Source: an uncultured Faecalibacterium sp. (GTDB lineage: Bacteria; Bacillota; Clostridia; Oscillospirales; Ruminococcaceae). Taken from it: 34,022 bases of DNA. Positions 1-6,890 of the stretch are shown here, piece after piece. The notes beneath the pieces were generated by a model that saw nothing but the letters and a program-made list of their open reading frames with translations, was not told the DNA's origin and made no database searches. Position 1 is the stretch's first letter. Every line of letters begins with the position of its first letter. The DNA is taken from contig CAKSTO010000027.1 in NCBI GenBank assembly GCA_934501115.1, positions 1 through 34,022 of the forward strand, read 5' to 3'. A program made the translations under genes and the position numbers.

Positions 1-75
1 CGCTATTTATGCCCAGAGCGAAGCGGAGGGCATTCTAAATCGTCATCGTCGTATCTTTTCTGCATTCAAAAACTA

Positions 76-84
76 TGCTATACT
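76..84 (+). promoter_or_regulatory. Extended -10 promoter of the aldo/keto reductase operon
   Basis: TGCTATACT is a near-consensus -10 with the TG extension. The -35 position at 56-61 (TTTTCT) is poor. A strong AGGAGG at 95-100 lies 39 bases before the ATG at 140, too far for direct use. A 7-bp stem (103-109 with 120-126, one G-T pair) sits between them and could bring it closer. The same extended -10 word recurs at other promoters in this window. Confidence 0.55.
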
Positions 85-139
85 GTTCTCAACAGGAGGA
101 ACGGCAGAGTCTTTACCCCCTCTGTCGCAAAAGAGAGTT

Positions 140-1276
140 ATGGAGTACCGCAACTGGAGCAAAAACGATATCCGCACTTCCCTTTTGGGCTACGGCTGTA
201 TGCGCTTTCCCACCAAAGCCGACGGCACCATTGATGAGCCGCGGGCTGAAGCCCTGCTGAACACTGCTAAGGCGGCGGGCATCAACTACTTTGATACTGC
301 CTACCCCTACCACAATGGCCAGAGCGAGCCTTTTGTCGGCCGGGTCATCGCCAAGTGGGATCGCAGCAGCTTTTATCTCGCCACCAAAATGCCGCTGTGG
401 AGCTGCAAGAGTCTGGACGATGCCAAGCGTATTTTTGAAGAGCAGTTCCAGCGTCTTGGCGTGGACTACATCGATTTCTACCTGCTGCACTCTCTGCACA
501 AGTCCCGGTACGAAACCGCAAAGGCTATGGGCATCGTGGACTGGCTGTGGCAGCAGAAGGCCGCAGGGCGCATCCGGAACTTTGGGTTTTCCTGCCACGA
601 CAACGCCGCCGGGTTTGAGTACATTCTGCGCGACCAGCCATGGGATTTCTGCCAGCTGCAATACAACTACCTTGATCGGGACGACCGCGCCGAGGAGATC
701 TCCGGCGATCACGGCTATCAGCTGACCGAGGAGTGCGGCGTGCCCCTCATCATCATGGAACCCGTCAAGGGCGGCACGCTGGCCTCCCTGCCTGCAGACG
801 CCGCTGCATCGCTGCACGCTCTGCGTCCAGACGCCACCGATGCGTCGTGGGCGCTGCGCTGGGTGGGCAGCCACAAAAACGTGCACGTCATCCTCTCCGG
901 CATGAGCGCCGAGGAGCAGCTGACCGACAACCTCGCCACCTTTTCCCCCTTTGAGCCGCTCTCCCCTGCCGAAAAAGCCGCTGTAGAGAGCGTTGCCGAC
1001 GAGCTACACCGCCGCATCAAGATCGGCTGCACCGGCTGCCGCTACTGTATGCCCTGCCCTATGGGGGTGGACATCCCGGATAATTTCAGCATCTGGAACA
1101 AGCTGGGCATGTTCGGGCAGAAGGACGCCATCAAGACCCAGTGGGTCGAGTGCTTCCCGGACAGCGAGAAAGCACTGCACTGCGTGCGCTGCGGCAAATG
1201 TGAGGCAGTCTGCCCGCAAAAGCTGCCCATCCGCAATTCTCTGGCACAGCTGCAAAAGGAGCTGGACGCACTGTAA
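140..1276 (+). CDS. Aldo/keto reductase with C-terminal 4Fe-4S ferredoxin domain
   Basis: This 378-residue protein is a predicted cytoplasmic oxidoreductase. Residues 1-280 form the AKR TIM barrel. The expected catalytic tetrad is visible as D52 and Y57 (in FDTAYPYHNG), K83 (ATKMP) and H117 (DFYLLHSLH). The C-terminus carries two clostridial ferredoxin-type motifs. The first begins at C297 (CTGCRYCMPCP) and the second at C348 (CVRCGKCEAVCP). AKRs with this tail are a known subfamily in anaerobes and probably take electrons through the clusters. The substrate cannot be read from sequence. The start at 140 is preceded by AAGAGAG. A HAD phosphatase follows after 51 bases on the same strand with no clear terminator between, so the two may be co-transcribed. 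Confidence 0.9.
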   Translation: MEYRNWSKNDIRTSLLGYGCMRFPTKADGTIDEPRAEALLNTAKAAGINYFDTAYPYHNGQSEPFVGRVIAKWDRSSFYLATKMPLWSCKSLDDAKRIFEEQFQRLGVDYIDFYLLHSLHKSRYETAKAMGIVDWLWQQKAAGRIRNFGFSCHDNAAGFEYILRDQPWDFCQLQYNYLDRDDRAEEISGDHGYQLTEECGVPLIIMEPVKGGTLASLPADAAASLHALRPDATDASWALRWVGSHKNVHVILSGMSAEEQLTDNLATFSPFEPLSPAEKAAVESVADELHRRIKIGCTGCRYCMPCPMGVDIPDNFSIWNKLGMFGQKDAIKTQWVECFPDSEKALHCVRCGKCEAVCPQKLPIRNSLAQLQKELDAL

Positions 1277-1327
1277 AAAGCAAGCCATGAGGTCCTATAG
1301 GATATCTCATAAACCGAGGGTGATCGT

Positions 1328-2098
1328 ATGATAAAAATAGCTTTTTTTGACGTAGACGGGACCCTGCTCCAGCTGGGCAGTAAGGAGCCGTCCCCCAAAA
1401 CTGTGCAGGCTTTACAGAAGCTACGGGCAAACGGGGTCTTGTTATGCATGGCAACTGGCAGAGGCTATCTCTCCGTCCCGCATTTTGAGAGCGTTGACTT
1501 TGATATCTGGCTGACTTTCAACGGCTCTTATGTCCGCAGCAAGGATACTGTGCTCTTCAAAAACCCACTGGATGTTGACGACAAGTATCGAATTTTGCAA
1601 AATCTGAAACAGATGCACCGGGCGGCTGCCATCAGCAACGAGCACTTTATCGTGACGAACGGAACCGACCCGGATCTGGCACAGTATTTTTCCTTTGGCA
1701 GTGAGAAGCTGATGGTCTCCGATCGTTTCGATGCACTGTGCGAGGAGGAGATTTATCAGATCATGTGCTCCTGCAACAGCGCCGAATACGCGCAGATCTT
1801 ACAGGGGACCCACGCCACACAGATCACCGCATGGTGGGACAAGGCAGTGGACATTATTCCACTCTCCTGTGGCAAAGGAAACGCCGTGAGAGCCATCTTG
1901 GCGCATTACGGCTTTTCAAAGGCAGAAGCCATTGCTTTTGGAGATGGTCGAAACGATATTGAGATGCTGGAAGCAGTCGGTACCGGCGTTGCCATGGGAA
2001 ATGCGCTCAACGAGGTCAAGGCAAGGGCTGCTGTCATCTGCCGTTCTGTGGAAGAGGACGGCGTCTACCATTACTGCCTTGAAAACCACCTCATTTGA
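1328..2098 (+). CDS. Cof-type HAD-IIB family hydrolase
   Basis: This 256-residue protein is a predicted cytoplasmic phosphatase acting on sugar phosphates or similar small phosphoesters. HAD motif I is FFDVDGTLL near the N-terminus, with both aspartates present. Motif II is probably the T in LTFNGS. The motif III lysine is in the CGKGNAV segment, and motif IV is FGDGRNDIEML near residue 205. The C2-type cap between motifs II and III is typical of the Cof/YbiV group, and the length is normal. The ATG has GAGGGTGATCGT just upstream. An imperfect inverted repeat (1287-1310, arms ATGAG/CTCAT) lies in the gap after the reductase gene. A strong bidirectional terminator follows. Substrate unknown. 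Confidence 0.88.
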   Translation: MIKIAFFDVDGTLLQLGSKEPSPKTVQALQKLRANGVLLCMATGRGYLSVPHFESVDFDIWLTFNGSYVRSKDTVLFKNPLDVDDKYRILQNLKQMHRAAAISNEHFIVTNGTDPDLAQYFSFGSEKLMVSDRFDALCEEEIYQIMCSCNSAEYAQILQGTHATQITAWWDKAVDIIPLSCGKGNAVRAILAHYGFSKAEAIAFGDGRNDIEMLEAVGTGVAMGNALNEVKARAAVICRSVEEDGVYHYCLENHLI

Positions 2099-2131
2099 AC
2101 GAAACATCTTTCATCTTCCGGCGTTTATTAC

Positions 2132-2168
2132 AAAAGGCTGCTGCACAGCATTTGTGCAGCAGCCTTTT
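2132..2168. terminator. Bidirectional intrinsic terminator
   Basis: A perfect 16-bp inverted repeat has arms at 2132-2147 and 2153-2168 with a 5-base loop. It starts with AAAA and ends with TTTT, so it can end transcription on either strand. It sits between the convergent HAD hydrolase and GntR genes. Confidence 0.9.
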
Positions 2169-2183
2169 GAGGTTCTTATCGTC

Positions 2184-2843
2184 TTACCACAGCCGGATGA
2201 CCTTGATCACGCCTTCCGCCTTATCACGCGCCAACTCCAGATGATGCTGGAGAGAATCTGCAGCACGATCCCAGTTATCGGCCAGCGCCGCATCCAGAAT
2301 CTCCAGATGCTCCTCGCAGGTCTGTTCCTGGTTGATCATGCTCACCTTACCGGTCATGATGCGGAAGCGGGTGTTCAGGCCGGTGATGCGGTCGTAGGCC
2401 GAGCGCAGGTACTTATTGGGCAGGGTGCTCATCAGAAGCTCATGGAACGCATCATCCGACTCGCAGAAATCCGTGATCTGATCCGGGTGATGCATCAGCT
2501 CTTCGTAGGCTTCCAGCTGCTCACGCGGGATGCCGCTGCCGTAAGTACGCAGGGCGTATGGTTCCACCAGCAGGCGCATCTCAAACATGCTGTGCACATC
2601 TTCTTCGGTGATGCCGGAGACCATCAGCCCCTTTTTCGGCAGGATGGTGATGAGGCCTTCCTGCTCCAGCCGCCCCAGAGCGTCCCGCATCGGGGTACGG
2701 CTGATATTGCCCATCTCTGCACAGAGCTTCTGTTCGTTCAAAAACTCGTTTGGACGATATTCGCAGTTCAGGATCCGGGTCTTGAGATACTGATATGCCT
2801 GCAGTTTCAGGCTTGGTTTCGACTGCGTATCCAGTTCTTTCAT
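2184..2843 (-). CDS. GntR-family transcriptional regulator, FCD (FadR) type
   Basis: This 219-residue DNA-binding regulator has an N-terminal winged helix at about residues 10-75. The recognition region reads SRTPMRDALGRLEQEGLI, followed by the wing LPKKGLMV. The C-terminal helical FCD effector domain shows the D/H metal-ligand pattern of that family (DDAFHELL, EEHLEILD, QHHLELAR), so it probably binds a metal-coordinated carboxylate. The start has TAGGAG upstream. Its promoter (2968-2996) contains a TTGGACAA dyad in the spacer, consistent with autoregulation. It is divergent from the Fur-family gene and has no metabolic operon beside it, so the ligand cannot be guessed. Confidence 0.9.
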   Translation of the reverse strand: MKELDTQSKPSLKLQAYQYLKTRILNCEYRPNEFLNEQKLCAEMGNISRTPMRDALGRLEQEGLITILPKKGLMVSGITEEDVHSMFEMRLLVEPYALRTYGSGIPREQLEAYEELMHHPDQITDFCESDDAFHELLMSTLPNKYLRSAYDRITGLNTRFRIMTGKVSMINQEQTCEEHLEILDAALADNWDRAADSLQHHLELARDKAEGVIKVIRLW

Positions 2844-2967
2844 ACTCTTACAACTCCTATTCCCTCTTCTGTTCCGACAGAAAAGGTGCCTTCTTCCAGT
2901 CAGTGCACACTTTCTTCTTCAAAGCGTTCTTGTATTCTTGCTGCAATCCAAGTAATATTCCAGTTCT

Positions 2968-2996
2968 ATTATTTCATAGTTGGACAATTATTACAA
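2968..2996 (-). promoter_or_regulatory. Promoter of the GntR/FCD regulator with dyad in spacer
   Basis: On the minus strand the -35 is TTGTAA (2991-2996), the spacer is 17 bases and the -10 is AATAAT (2968-2973). TTGGACAA (2980-2987), a TTG-N2-CAA dyad, lies inside the spacer where a bound repressor would block polymerase. It is a candidate autoregulatory operator. Confidence 0.6.
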
Positions 2997-3115
2997 GACT
3001 TTTTCATAAACTTTGGCGCGTTTTCCGTTTTGGCTAATTTTTATGTCTCATTTTTGCCAAATCTCACAAAGTTTTTTTGTGCTTGTAGCCAATTTTCCCT
3101 CTTCCACTCCGGGCT

Positions 3116-3144
3116 TTGCATCCAGCATGAAAATATGTTACAAT
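3116..3144 (+). promoter_or_regulatory. Promoter of the Fur-family gene
   Basis: The -35 is TTGCAT (3116-3121), the spacer is 17 bases and the -10 is TACAAT (3139-3144). Transcription should start near 3151. This rules out the ATG at 3143, which overlaps the -10, as the start codon. Confidence 0.75.
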
Positions 3145-3178
3145 GAAAAAAAACATAAAAGGGATGTGTTGCTTTCTC

Positions 3179-3673
3179 ATGGCACGAAGTGACGGGTATA
3201 ATACCAAAACACGCCAGCTGATTCTGGATTACCTCATCAACAACCGCCAGCACGCAGTCAGTGCCTCCAATATTCTGGAGCATCTGGAGGAACAGGGTGC
3301 CAGCCCGAATCCGACCACTGTGTACCGCTATCTCGACAAGCTGGCCGGCGAGCAGCGCATTATGAAATATGTAGCCGACAAGGGTGAGAAGGCCGTGTTC
3401 CAGTATGTGGATGAGAACCGCCACTGCCGGGAGCATCTTCACCTCAAGTGCGTGCGGTGCGGGCGCATCTATCATCTGGACTGCCACTTTATGGACGAAG
3501 TACGGGCGCACCTGATGGCAGAGCACGGCTTCACCCTGCAATGCGAGGGCAGCGTGCTTTATGGCCTGTGCCGGCACTGTGCTCAGAAGGCAGAGTCTGC
3601 GGAACCGTCCGATTCCGGCAGGCAAACCGCACAAAAATGCGCCTGCTGTGTTGACACGGACGAAAAGCCGTGA
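3179..3673 (+). CDS. Fur-family metalloregulator (Fur/Zur/PerR type)
   Basis: This is a 164-residue DNA-binding regulator. The N-terminal winged helix (about residues 1-80) includes NPTTVYRYLDKL, the typical Fur recognition helix. The dimerisation domain has the histidine-rich HCREHLHLKC segment, the first structural zinc pair in CVRC, and the second pair in GLCRHC. A further CACC motif lies in a non-conserved tail of about 25 residues. The metal sensed (Fe, Zn, Mn or peroxide) cannot be decided by eye. I start at 3179 (MARSDGYNTK) because the promoter -10 covers 3139-3144. An in-frame ATG at 3164 remains possible. The asparagine synthetase promoter overlaps the 3' end of this gene. Confidence 0.88.
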   Translation: MARSDGYNTKTRQLILDYLINNRQHAVSASNILEHLEEQGASPNPTTVYRYLDKLAGEQRIMKYVADKGEKAVFQYVDENRHCREHLHLKCVRCGRIYHLDCHFMDEVRAHLMAEHGFTLQCEGSVLYGLCRHCAQKAESAEPSDSGRQTAQKCACCVDTDEKP

Positions 3674-3679
3674 TACAAT
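3651..3679 (+). promoter_or_regulatory. Promoter of the T-box/asparagine synthetase unit
   Basis: TTGACA (3651-3656), a 17-base spacer and TACAAT (3674-3679) form a near-perfect sigma-A promoter. It lies over the last codons of the Fur-family gene. The expected transcript start is near 3686, at the beginning of the T-box leader. Confidence 0.85.
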
Positions 3680-3685
3680 GCAGAC

Positions 3686-3979
3686 GAGAAAAGCGTCGAC
3701 CGGGAAAAGTAAGGCTTCAAGGTTCCCTTGCAGAGAGCACGGGGTGGTGGAAACCGTGCAGAGAGCGAAGCCTGAACGAACACCCGTGAGCTTCCCCCTG
3801 AACCTGCCTGTGCAGCAGTAGGGGCAGACGTGTGCCGCTCGTTATCGCGGCAGTGCTTTCAACGGGGAGAGCGCACAAAAGTGACTGGCATAGGTCTTAA
3901 TGCCGGTAATTTAGGTGGCACCACGGATACGGCAGCATATTCGTCCTAGCAATTGGGATGAATGGGCTGCCGTATTTTT
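3686..3979 (+). ncRNA. T-box leader, asparagine specific (AAC specifier)
   Basis: This is a tRNA-sensing transcription attenuator in the asparagine synthetase 5' leader. The T-box core is at 3908-3926 (TAATTTAGGTGGCACCACGG region). Stem I has the specifier-loop signature: AGTA at 3708-3711 opposite GAAC at 3774-3777, flanking the helix GGCTTC/GAAGCC (3713-3718 with 3767-3772). The specifier codon is AAC (Asn) at 3775-3777. The T-box bulge TGGC (3916-3919) has C at the variable position, which pairs with a G discriminator base as in bacterial tRNA-Asn. A terminator follows. By analogy with known T-boxes, uncharged tRNA-Asn would stabilise the antiterminator and switch on the gene when asparagine is short. 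Confidence 0.93.
3927..3979 (+). terminator. T-box regulated intrinsic terminator
   Basis: ATACGGCAGC (3927-3936) pairs with GCTGCCGTAT (3966-3975), followed by a T run (3975-3979). This stem competes with the antiterminator formed by the T-box core just upstream. Confidence 0.88.
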
Positions 3980-4013
3980 ATTGTTCGTGTTGTAAAAAAG
4001 AGGGGTAAGAAGT

Positions 4014-5600
4014 ATGTGTTGTGTTATGGGTTACACGGGGCACGACCTGAGTGCCGCCAAATTCAAAGAATATCTGCTGCGTACGGTCATGCGCGGCCCG
4101 GACGACCAGCGTGTGGTGGAGGGGCCCTTCGGCCTGATGGGCTTCGGCCGTCTTGCCATCATGGGGCTGACCCCCGAGGGCATGCAGCCGTTCTACCGCG
4201 GTGCCGACTGCGTCGTGTGCAACGGTGAGCTGTACGGCTTCCGCTTTGAGAAAGAGGTGCTGAAGCGCCGGGGCTACAAGTTCCATTCTGACTGTGACTG
4301 CGAGATCCTGCTGCCGCTGTACTATGAGTACGGTCTGGATATGTTCCGCCACATGGACTCCGAGTTCGCACTTATCATGTACGATTCCCGCAAGGATCGT
4401 CTGATCGCAGCTCGCGACCCCATTGGCATCCGTCCGCTGTTCTACGGCTATTCCAAGTCCAGCCACCAGATCGCATTTGCATCCGAGATGCAGAACCTCA
4501 TCGGCTGGTGCGACGACATCCGACCCTTCCCCATCGGCAGCTACTACTGCGATGGCCGCTTCGTCCGCTACGAGGACATCGCCGATGTGCCCGCCCCTAT
4601 GGAAGAGGACATGGACACCGTGCTGACCAATATCCGCGAAAAACTGATCGCGGGTGTAGAGAAACGTCTGGATGCGGACGCTCCGGTAGGCTTCCTGCTT
4701 TCCGGCGGCCTGGACTCCTCTCTGGTGTGCTCCATTGCCGCCAAGAAGCTGGGCAAGCCCATCCGCACCTTTGCCATCGGCATGGACACCGATGCCATCG
4801 ACCTGAAATATGCACGTCAAACCGCTGAATATCTGGGCAGCGAGCACCACGAGATCATCATCAACCGGGATATGGTCATCCAGAGTCTGGAAGAGGTCAT
4901 CCGTCTGCTGGGCACTTGGGATATCACCACCATCCGCGCCAGCATGGGCATGTACCTGCTGTGCAAGGCCATCCACGAGCAGACCGATGTCCGCGTGCTG
5001 CTGACCGGCGAGATCTCCGATGAGCTGTTCGGTTACAAGTATACCGACTACGCCCCCACCGCCGACGCTTTCCAGCAGGAGAGCCAGAAGCGCATCCGTG
5101 AACTGTATATGTACGATGTGCTCCGCGCCGACCGCTGCATCTCCGCCAACAGCATCGAGGCCCGCGTCCCCTTCGGCGATCTTGATTTTGTGCGCTACGT
5201 CATGGCCATCGACCCGGAAAAGAAGCTGAACCGCTATGGCAAAGGCAAATATCTGCTGCGCAAGGCCTTTGAGGGCGACTGGCTGCCGCCGGAGATCCTG
5301 TGGCGCGAGAAGGCTGCCTTTTCGGATGCCGTGGGGCACAGCATGGTGGACGACATCAAGGAGTACGCCGAGAGCCTGTACACCGATGAAGAGTTCCAGC
5401 TCCGCCGGGCAAACTACTCTGCCCACTGCATGCCCTTTACCAAGGAGAGCCTGTTCTACCGTGAGATCTTCGAGAAGTACTACCACGACCAGAGCCGCAC
5501 CATCGTGGGCTTCTGGATGCCCAACAAGGCATGGCCGGGCTGCAATGTCAACGACCCCTCGGCACGCGTGCTGGCAAACTATGGCGCATCGGGTGTGTAA
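4014..5600 (+). CDS. asnB: Asparagine synthetase, glutamine-hydrolysing
   Basis: This 528-residue cytoplasmic enzyme makes asparagine from aspartate, glutamine and ATP through an aspartyl-AMP intermediate. The class II glutaminase domain occupies residues 1-190. Its nucleophile is Cys2 (MCCVMGY), and RGPDDQ and NGELYG are conserved glutaminase segments. The synthetase domain follows, with the PP-loop SGGLDS at residues 230-235 and the later SANSIEARVPF segment typical of AsnB. The length is normal. The start is fixed by the need for cysteine at position 2 and by AGAGGGG upstream. The AAC-specifier T-box directly before the gene independently supports the substrate assignment. Confidence 0.96.
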   Translation: MCCVMGYTGHDLSAAKFKEYLLRTVMRGPDDQRVVEGPFGLMGFGRLAIMGLTPEGMQPFYRGADCVVCNGELYGFRFEKEVLKRRGYKFHSDCDCEILLPLYYEYGLDMFRHMDSEFALIMYDSRKDRLIAARDPIGIRPLFYGYSKSSHQIAFASEMQNLIGWCDDIRPFPIGSYYCDGRFVRYEDIADVPAPMEEDMDTVLTNIREKLIAGVEKRLDADAPVGFLLSGGLDSSLVCSIAAKKLGKPIRTFAIGMDTDAIDLKYARQTAEYLGSEHHEIIINRDMVIQSLEEVIRLLGTWDITTIRASMGMYLLCKAIHEQTDVRVLLTGEISDELFGYKYTDYAPTADAFQQESQKRIRELYMYDVLRADRCISANSIEARVPFGDLDFVRYVMAIDPEKKLNRYGKGKYLLRKAFEGDWLPPEILWREKAAFSDAVGHSMVDDIKEYAESLYTDEEFQLRRANYSAHCMPFTKESLFYREIFEKYYHDQSRTIVGFWMPNKAWPGCNVNDPSARVLANYGASGV

Positions 5601-5603
5601 TGC

Positions 5604-5649
5604 GTAAATAAAAAGAAGCATGGCAAATGCCATGCTTCTTTTTATTTAC
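5604..5649. terminator. Bidirectional terminator, asnB / TetR
   Basis: A 22-bp perfect inverted repeat has arms at 5604-5625 and 5628-5649 with A- and T-rich outer ends. It serves both convergent genes and includes the stop codon of the TetR-family gene (5646-5648). Confidence 0.92.
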
Positions 5650-6188
5650 ATCCGGATCTTCTGCGCCGCTCGTGCAATAGACGCCAGCAGTGCCACCAGA
5701 CGCTTCTCATCCATCTGCCCGCAATAATTGGTAAAAGTGTAGTAACAGCCCTGCACGCAGAAGGAAAGTACGATCTTACGCACTACATCGCTGTCAAACG
5801 AGGGGTCTCTTTCTGAGATGCACCTGCTCAGCGCCTCCTCCACACGATTGATGAACAGCCCCTGTCTGGAATCTGAAAAAACGATGTTTACCTCTTTCTG
5901 ATTTTGAACAAACGCGCGGAACAGCTCCCGCGTGAGCCACTCGGTGCGCTCGCTCACATCACTGGCGGTCAGCTGAGGCAGGCTTGCCACCACCACGTCC
6001 ACCATCTCGTCTTCCATAGCCTTGGCAAGCGCATAAATATCCTGATAATGTGCATAAAAGGTAGACTTATTGATGTTGGCCAGATCGCACAGCTCCTTGA
6101 CCTTGATCTTTTCCAGCGGTTTTTGCGCCCGCAATTCCATGAAAGCCTGTTTGATGGCGCGCTCGGTTTTTTCAATGCGAATATCCAA
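5646..6188 (-). CDS. TetR/AcrR-family transcriptional regulator
   Basis: This is a DNA-binding regulator of about 180 residues. The N-terminal TetR helix-turn-helix reads IKVKELCDLANINKSTFYAHY, followed by the family's typical acidic DEMVD segment. The C-terminal ligand domain has no recognisable motif, so the effector is unknown. The start codon needs care. A GTG at 6197 is in frame, but it lies inside GAGGTG (6195-6200), a perfect ribosome binding site. A TTG at 6188 sits 6 bases after that site and gives a start (MDIRIEKTERAI) typical of the family. I therefore prefer TTG. An inverted repeat upstream (6219-6247) is a candidate autoregulatory operator. Confidence 0.85.
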   Translation of the reverse strand: MDIRIEKTERAIKQAFMELRAQKPLEKIKVKELCDLANINKSTFYAHYQDIYALAKAMEDEMVDVVVASLPQLTASDVSERTEWLTRELFRAFVQNQKEVNIVFSDSRQGLFINRVEEALSRCISERDPSFDSDVVRKIVLSFCVQGCYYTFTNYCGQMDEKRLVALLASIARAAQKIRM

Positions 6189-6218
6189 AAGACCCACCTC
6201 TTTTGCTTTTTCGTCGAT

Positions 6219-6247
6219 TATCCAACCATTTTCCGGTTTTGTGGATA
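6219..6247. promoter_or_regulatory. Candidate TetR operator
   Basis: TATCC-AACC (6219-6227) is mirrored by GGTT (6235-6238) and GGATA (6243-6247). It overlaps a possible minus-strand -10 (GATAAT, 6217-6222) just upstream of the TetR-family gene, the usual place for an autoregulatory site. The repeat is interrupted and not proven. Confidence 0.35.
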
Positions 6248-6293
6248 GACAAGCTCCGCTGCGTTTTTTATACTGGTTTTGTAAGCTGCATCC

Positions 6294-6812
6294 TTACTCT
6301 TTGCGGTACAGGAGCCCTTTTTCGTCCAATGCCTTTTTGATGCGCTGAAAGCTCTCGGCATCCGGGCAGTGCAGAGTGTGCAGATGCACGCCGCCGGTCA
6401 TGCGGCTCAAAAGGCTTTCCGGCGCGTTCTTAGCCTGCTGGATGAAGTTATCCACGTCATACCGGCTGGCAAGATTCAGGTTGCCCCGCAGTTCGCCGTA
6501 AAGGCTGTTCTCCACTGCCACATCCATGACCACTCCACCCTGATCCACCACGGTGTACAGCTCCGTGCGCATCTCGTTCTCGGTACGGTGGACACAGGCA
6601 AGGATGCCTGTATAGCCCTTTTCTGCCGGGTGCAGCTGATAGCCCCGGGGGGTGGCATCGATCTGTGCACCGCCGGCACGCAAAAGCGCCACATCGCCAA
6701 CCACGATCTGACGCGAGACCCCAAGCTGCGCCGCCAGCGCACTGGCACTGACCGGCGTTTCGGCTCTGCTGAGCCGCTCCAGAATGGTTTCTCTGCGCTG
6801 CGCTGCGTTCAT
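6294..6812 (-). CDS. niaR: Niacin-responsive transcriptional repressor, 3H domain
   Basis: This 172-residue protein is a predicted repressor of NAD biosynthesis or niacin uptake genes. The N-terminal winged HTH of the HTH_11 type (residues 5-60) includes SALAAQLGVSRQIVVGDVALL. The C-terminal 3H domain carries the family's metal ligands: H75, E83, H143 and H145 (in GGVHLHTLH). From memory these match the His, Glu, His, His nickel site reported for the Thermotoga protein. A monocistronic promoter precedes it and no NAD or niacin gene lies in the window, so its targets are elsewhere. Start: ATG with GAAAGGAAG upstream. Confidence 0.9.
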   Translation of the reverse strand: MNAAQRRETILERLSRAETPVSASALAAQLGVSRQIVVGDVALLRAGGAQIDATPRGYQLHPAEKGYTGILACVHRTENEMRTELYTVVDQGGVVMDVAVENSLYGELRGNLNLASRYDVDNFIQQAKNAPESLLSRMTGGVHLHTLHCPDAESFQRIKKALDEKGLLYRKE

Positions 6813-6854
6813 AGATCTCAGGCTTCCTTTCCGAACTCCAACATTTCCAGCTCT

Positions 6855-6883
6855 ATTGTAGCAAAAGGCAGCAGAATGTGCAA
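6855..6883 (-). promoter_or_regulatory. Promoter of niaR
   Basis: On the minus strand TTGCAC (6878-6883), a 17-base spacer and TACAAT (6855-6860, with TGC before it) form a good sigma-A promoter. It begins right after the stop codon of the glycosidase gene at 6891, so niaR has its own transcript. Confidence 0.75.
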
Positions 6884-6890
6884 GGAGACT

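Larger units (their letters stand above)
2844..3178. other. AT-rich divergent regulatory region between gntR-like and fur-like genes
   Basis: I see no gene in this 335-base spacer. It holds the gntR-like promoter on the minus strand with a leader of about 115 bases, and the fur-like promoter on the plus strand. It also holds a small dyad, CACAAA-N5-TTTGTG (3065-3081), about 35 bases upstream of the fur-like -35. The dyad could be an operator, but it does not resemble a classical Fur or PerR box closely enough to name. Confidence 0.6.

Noticed and set aside
3143..3178. Earlier start of the Fur-family gene at 3143
   Set aside because: That ATG overlaps the promoter -10 (3139-3144), and the extra residues (KKNIKGMCCFL) are not Fur-like.
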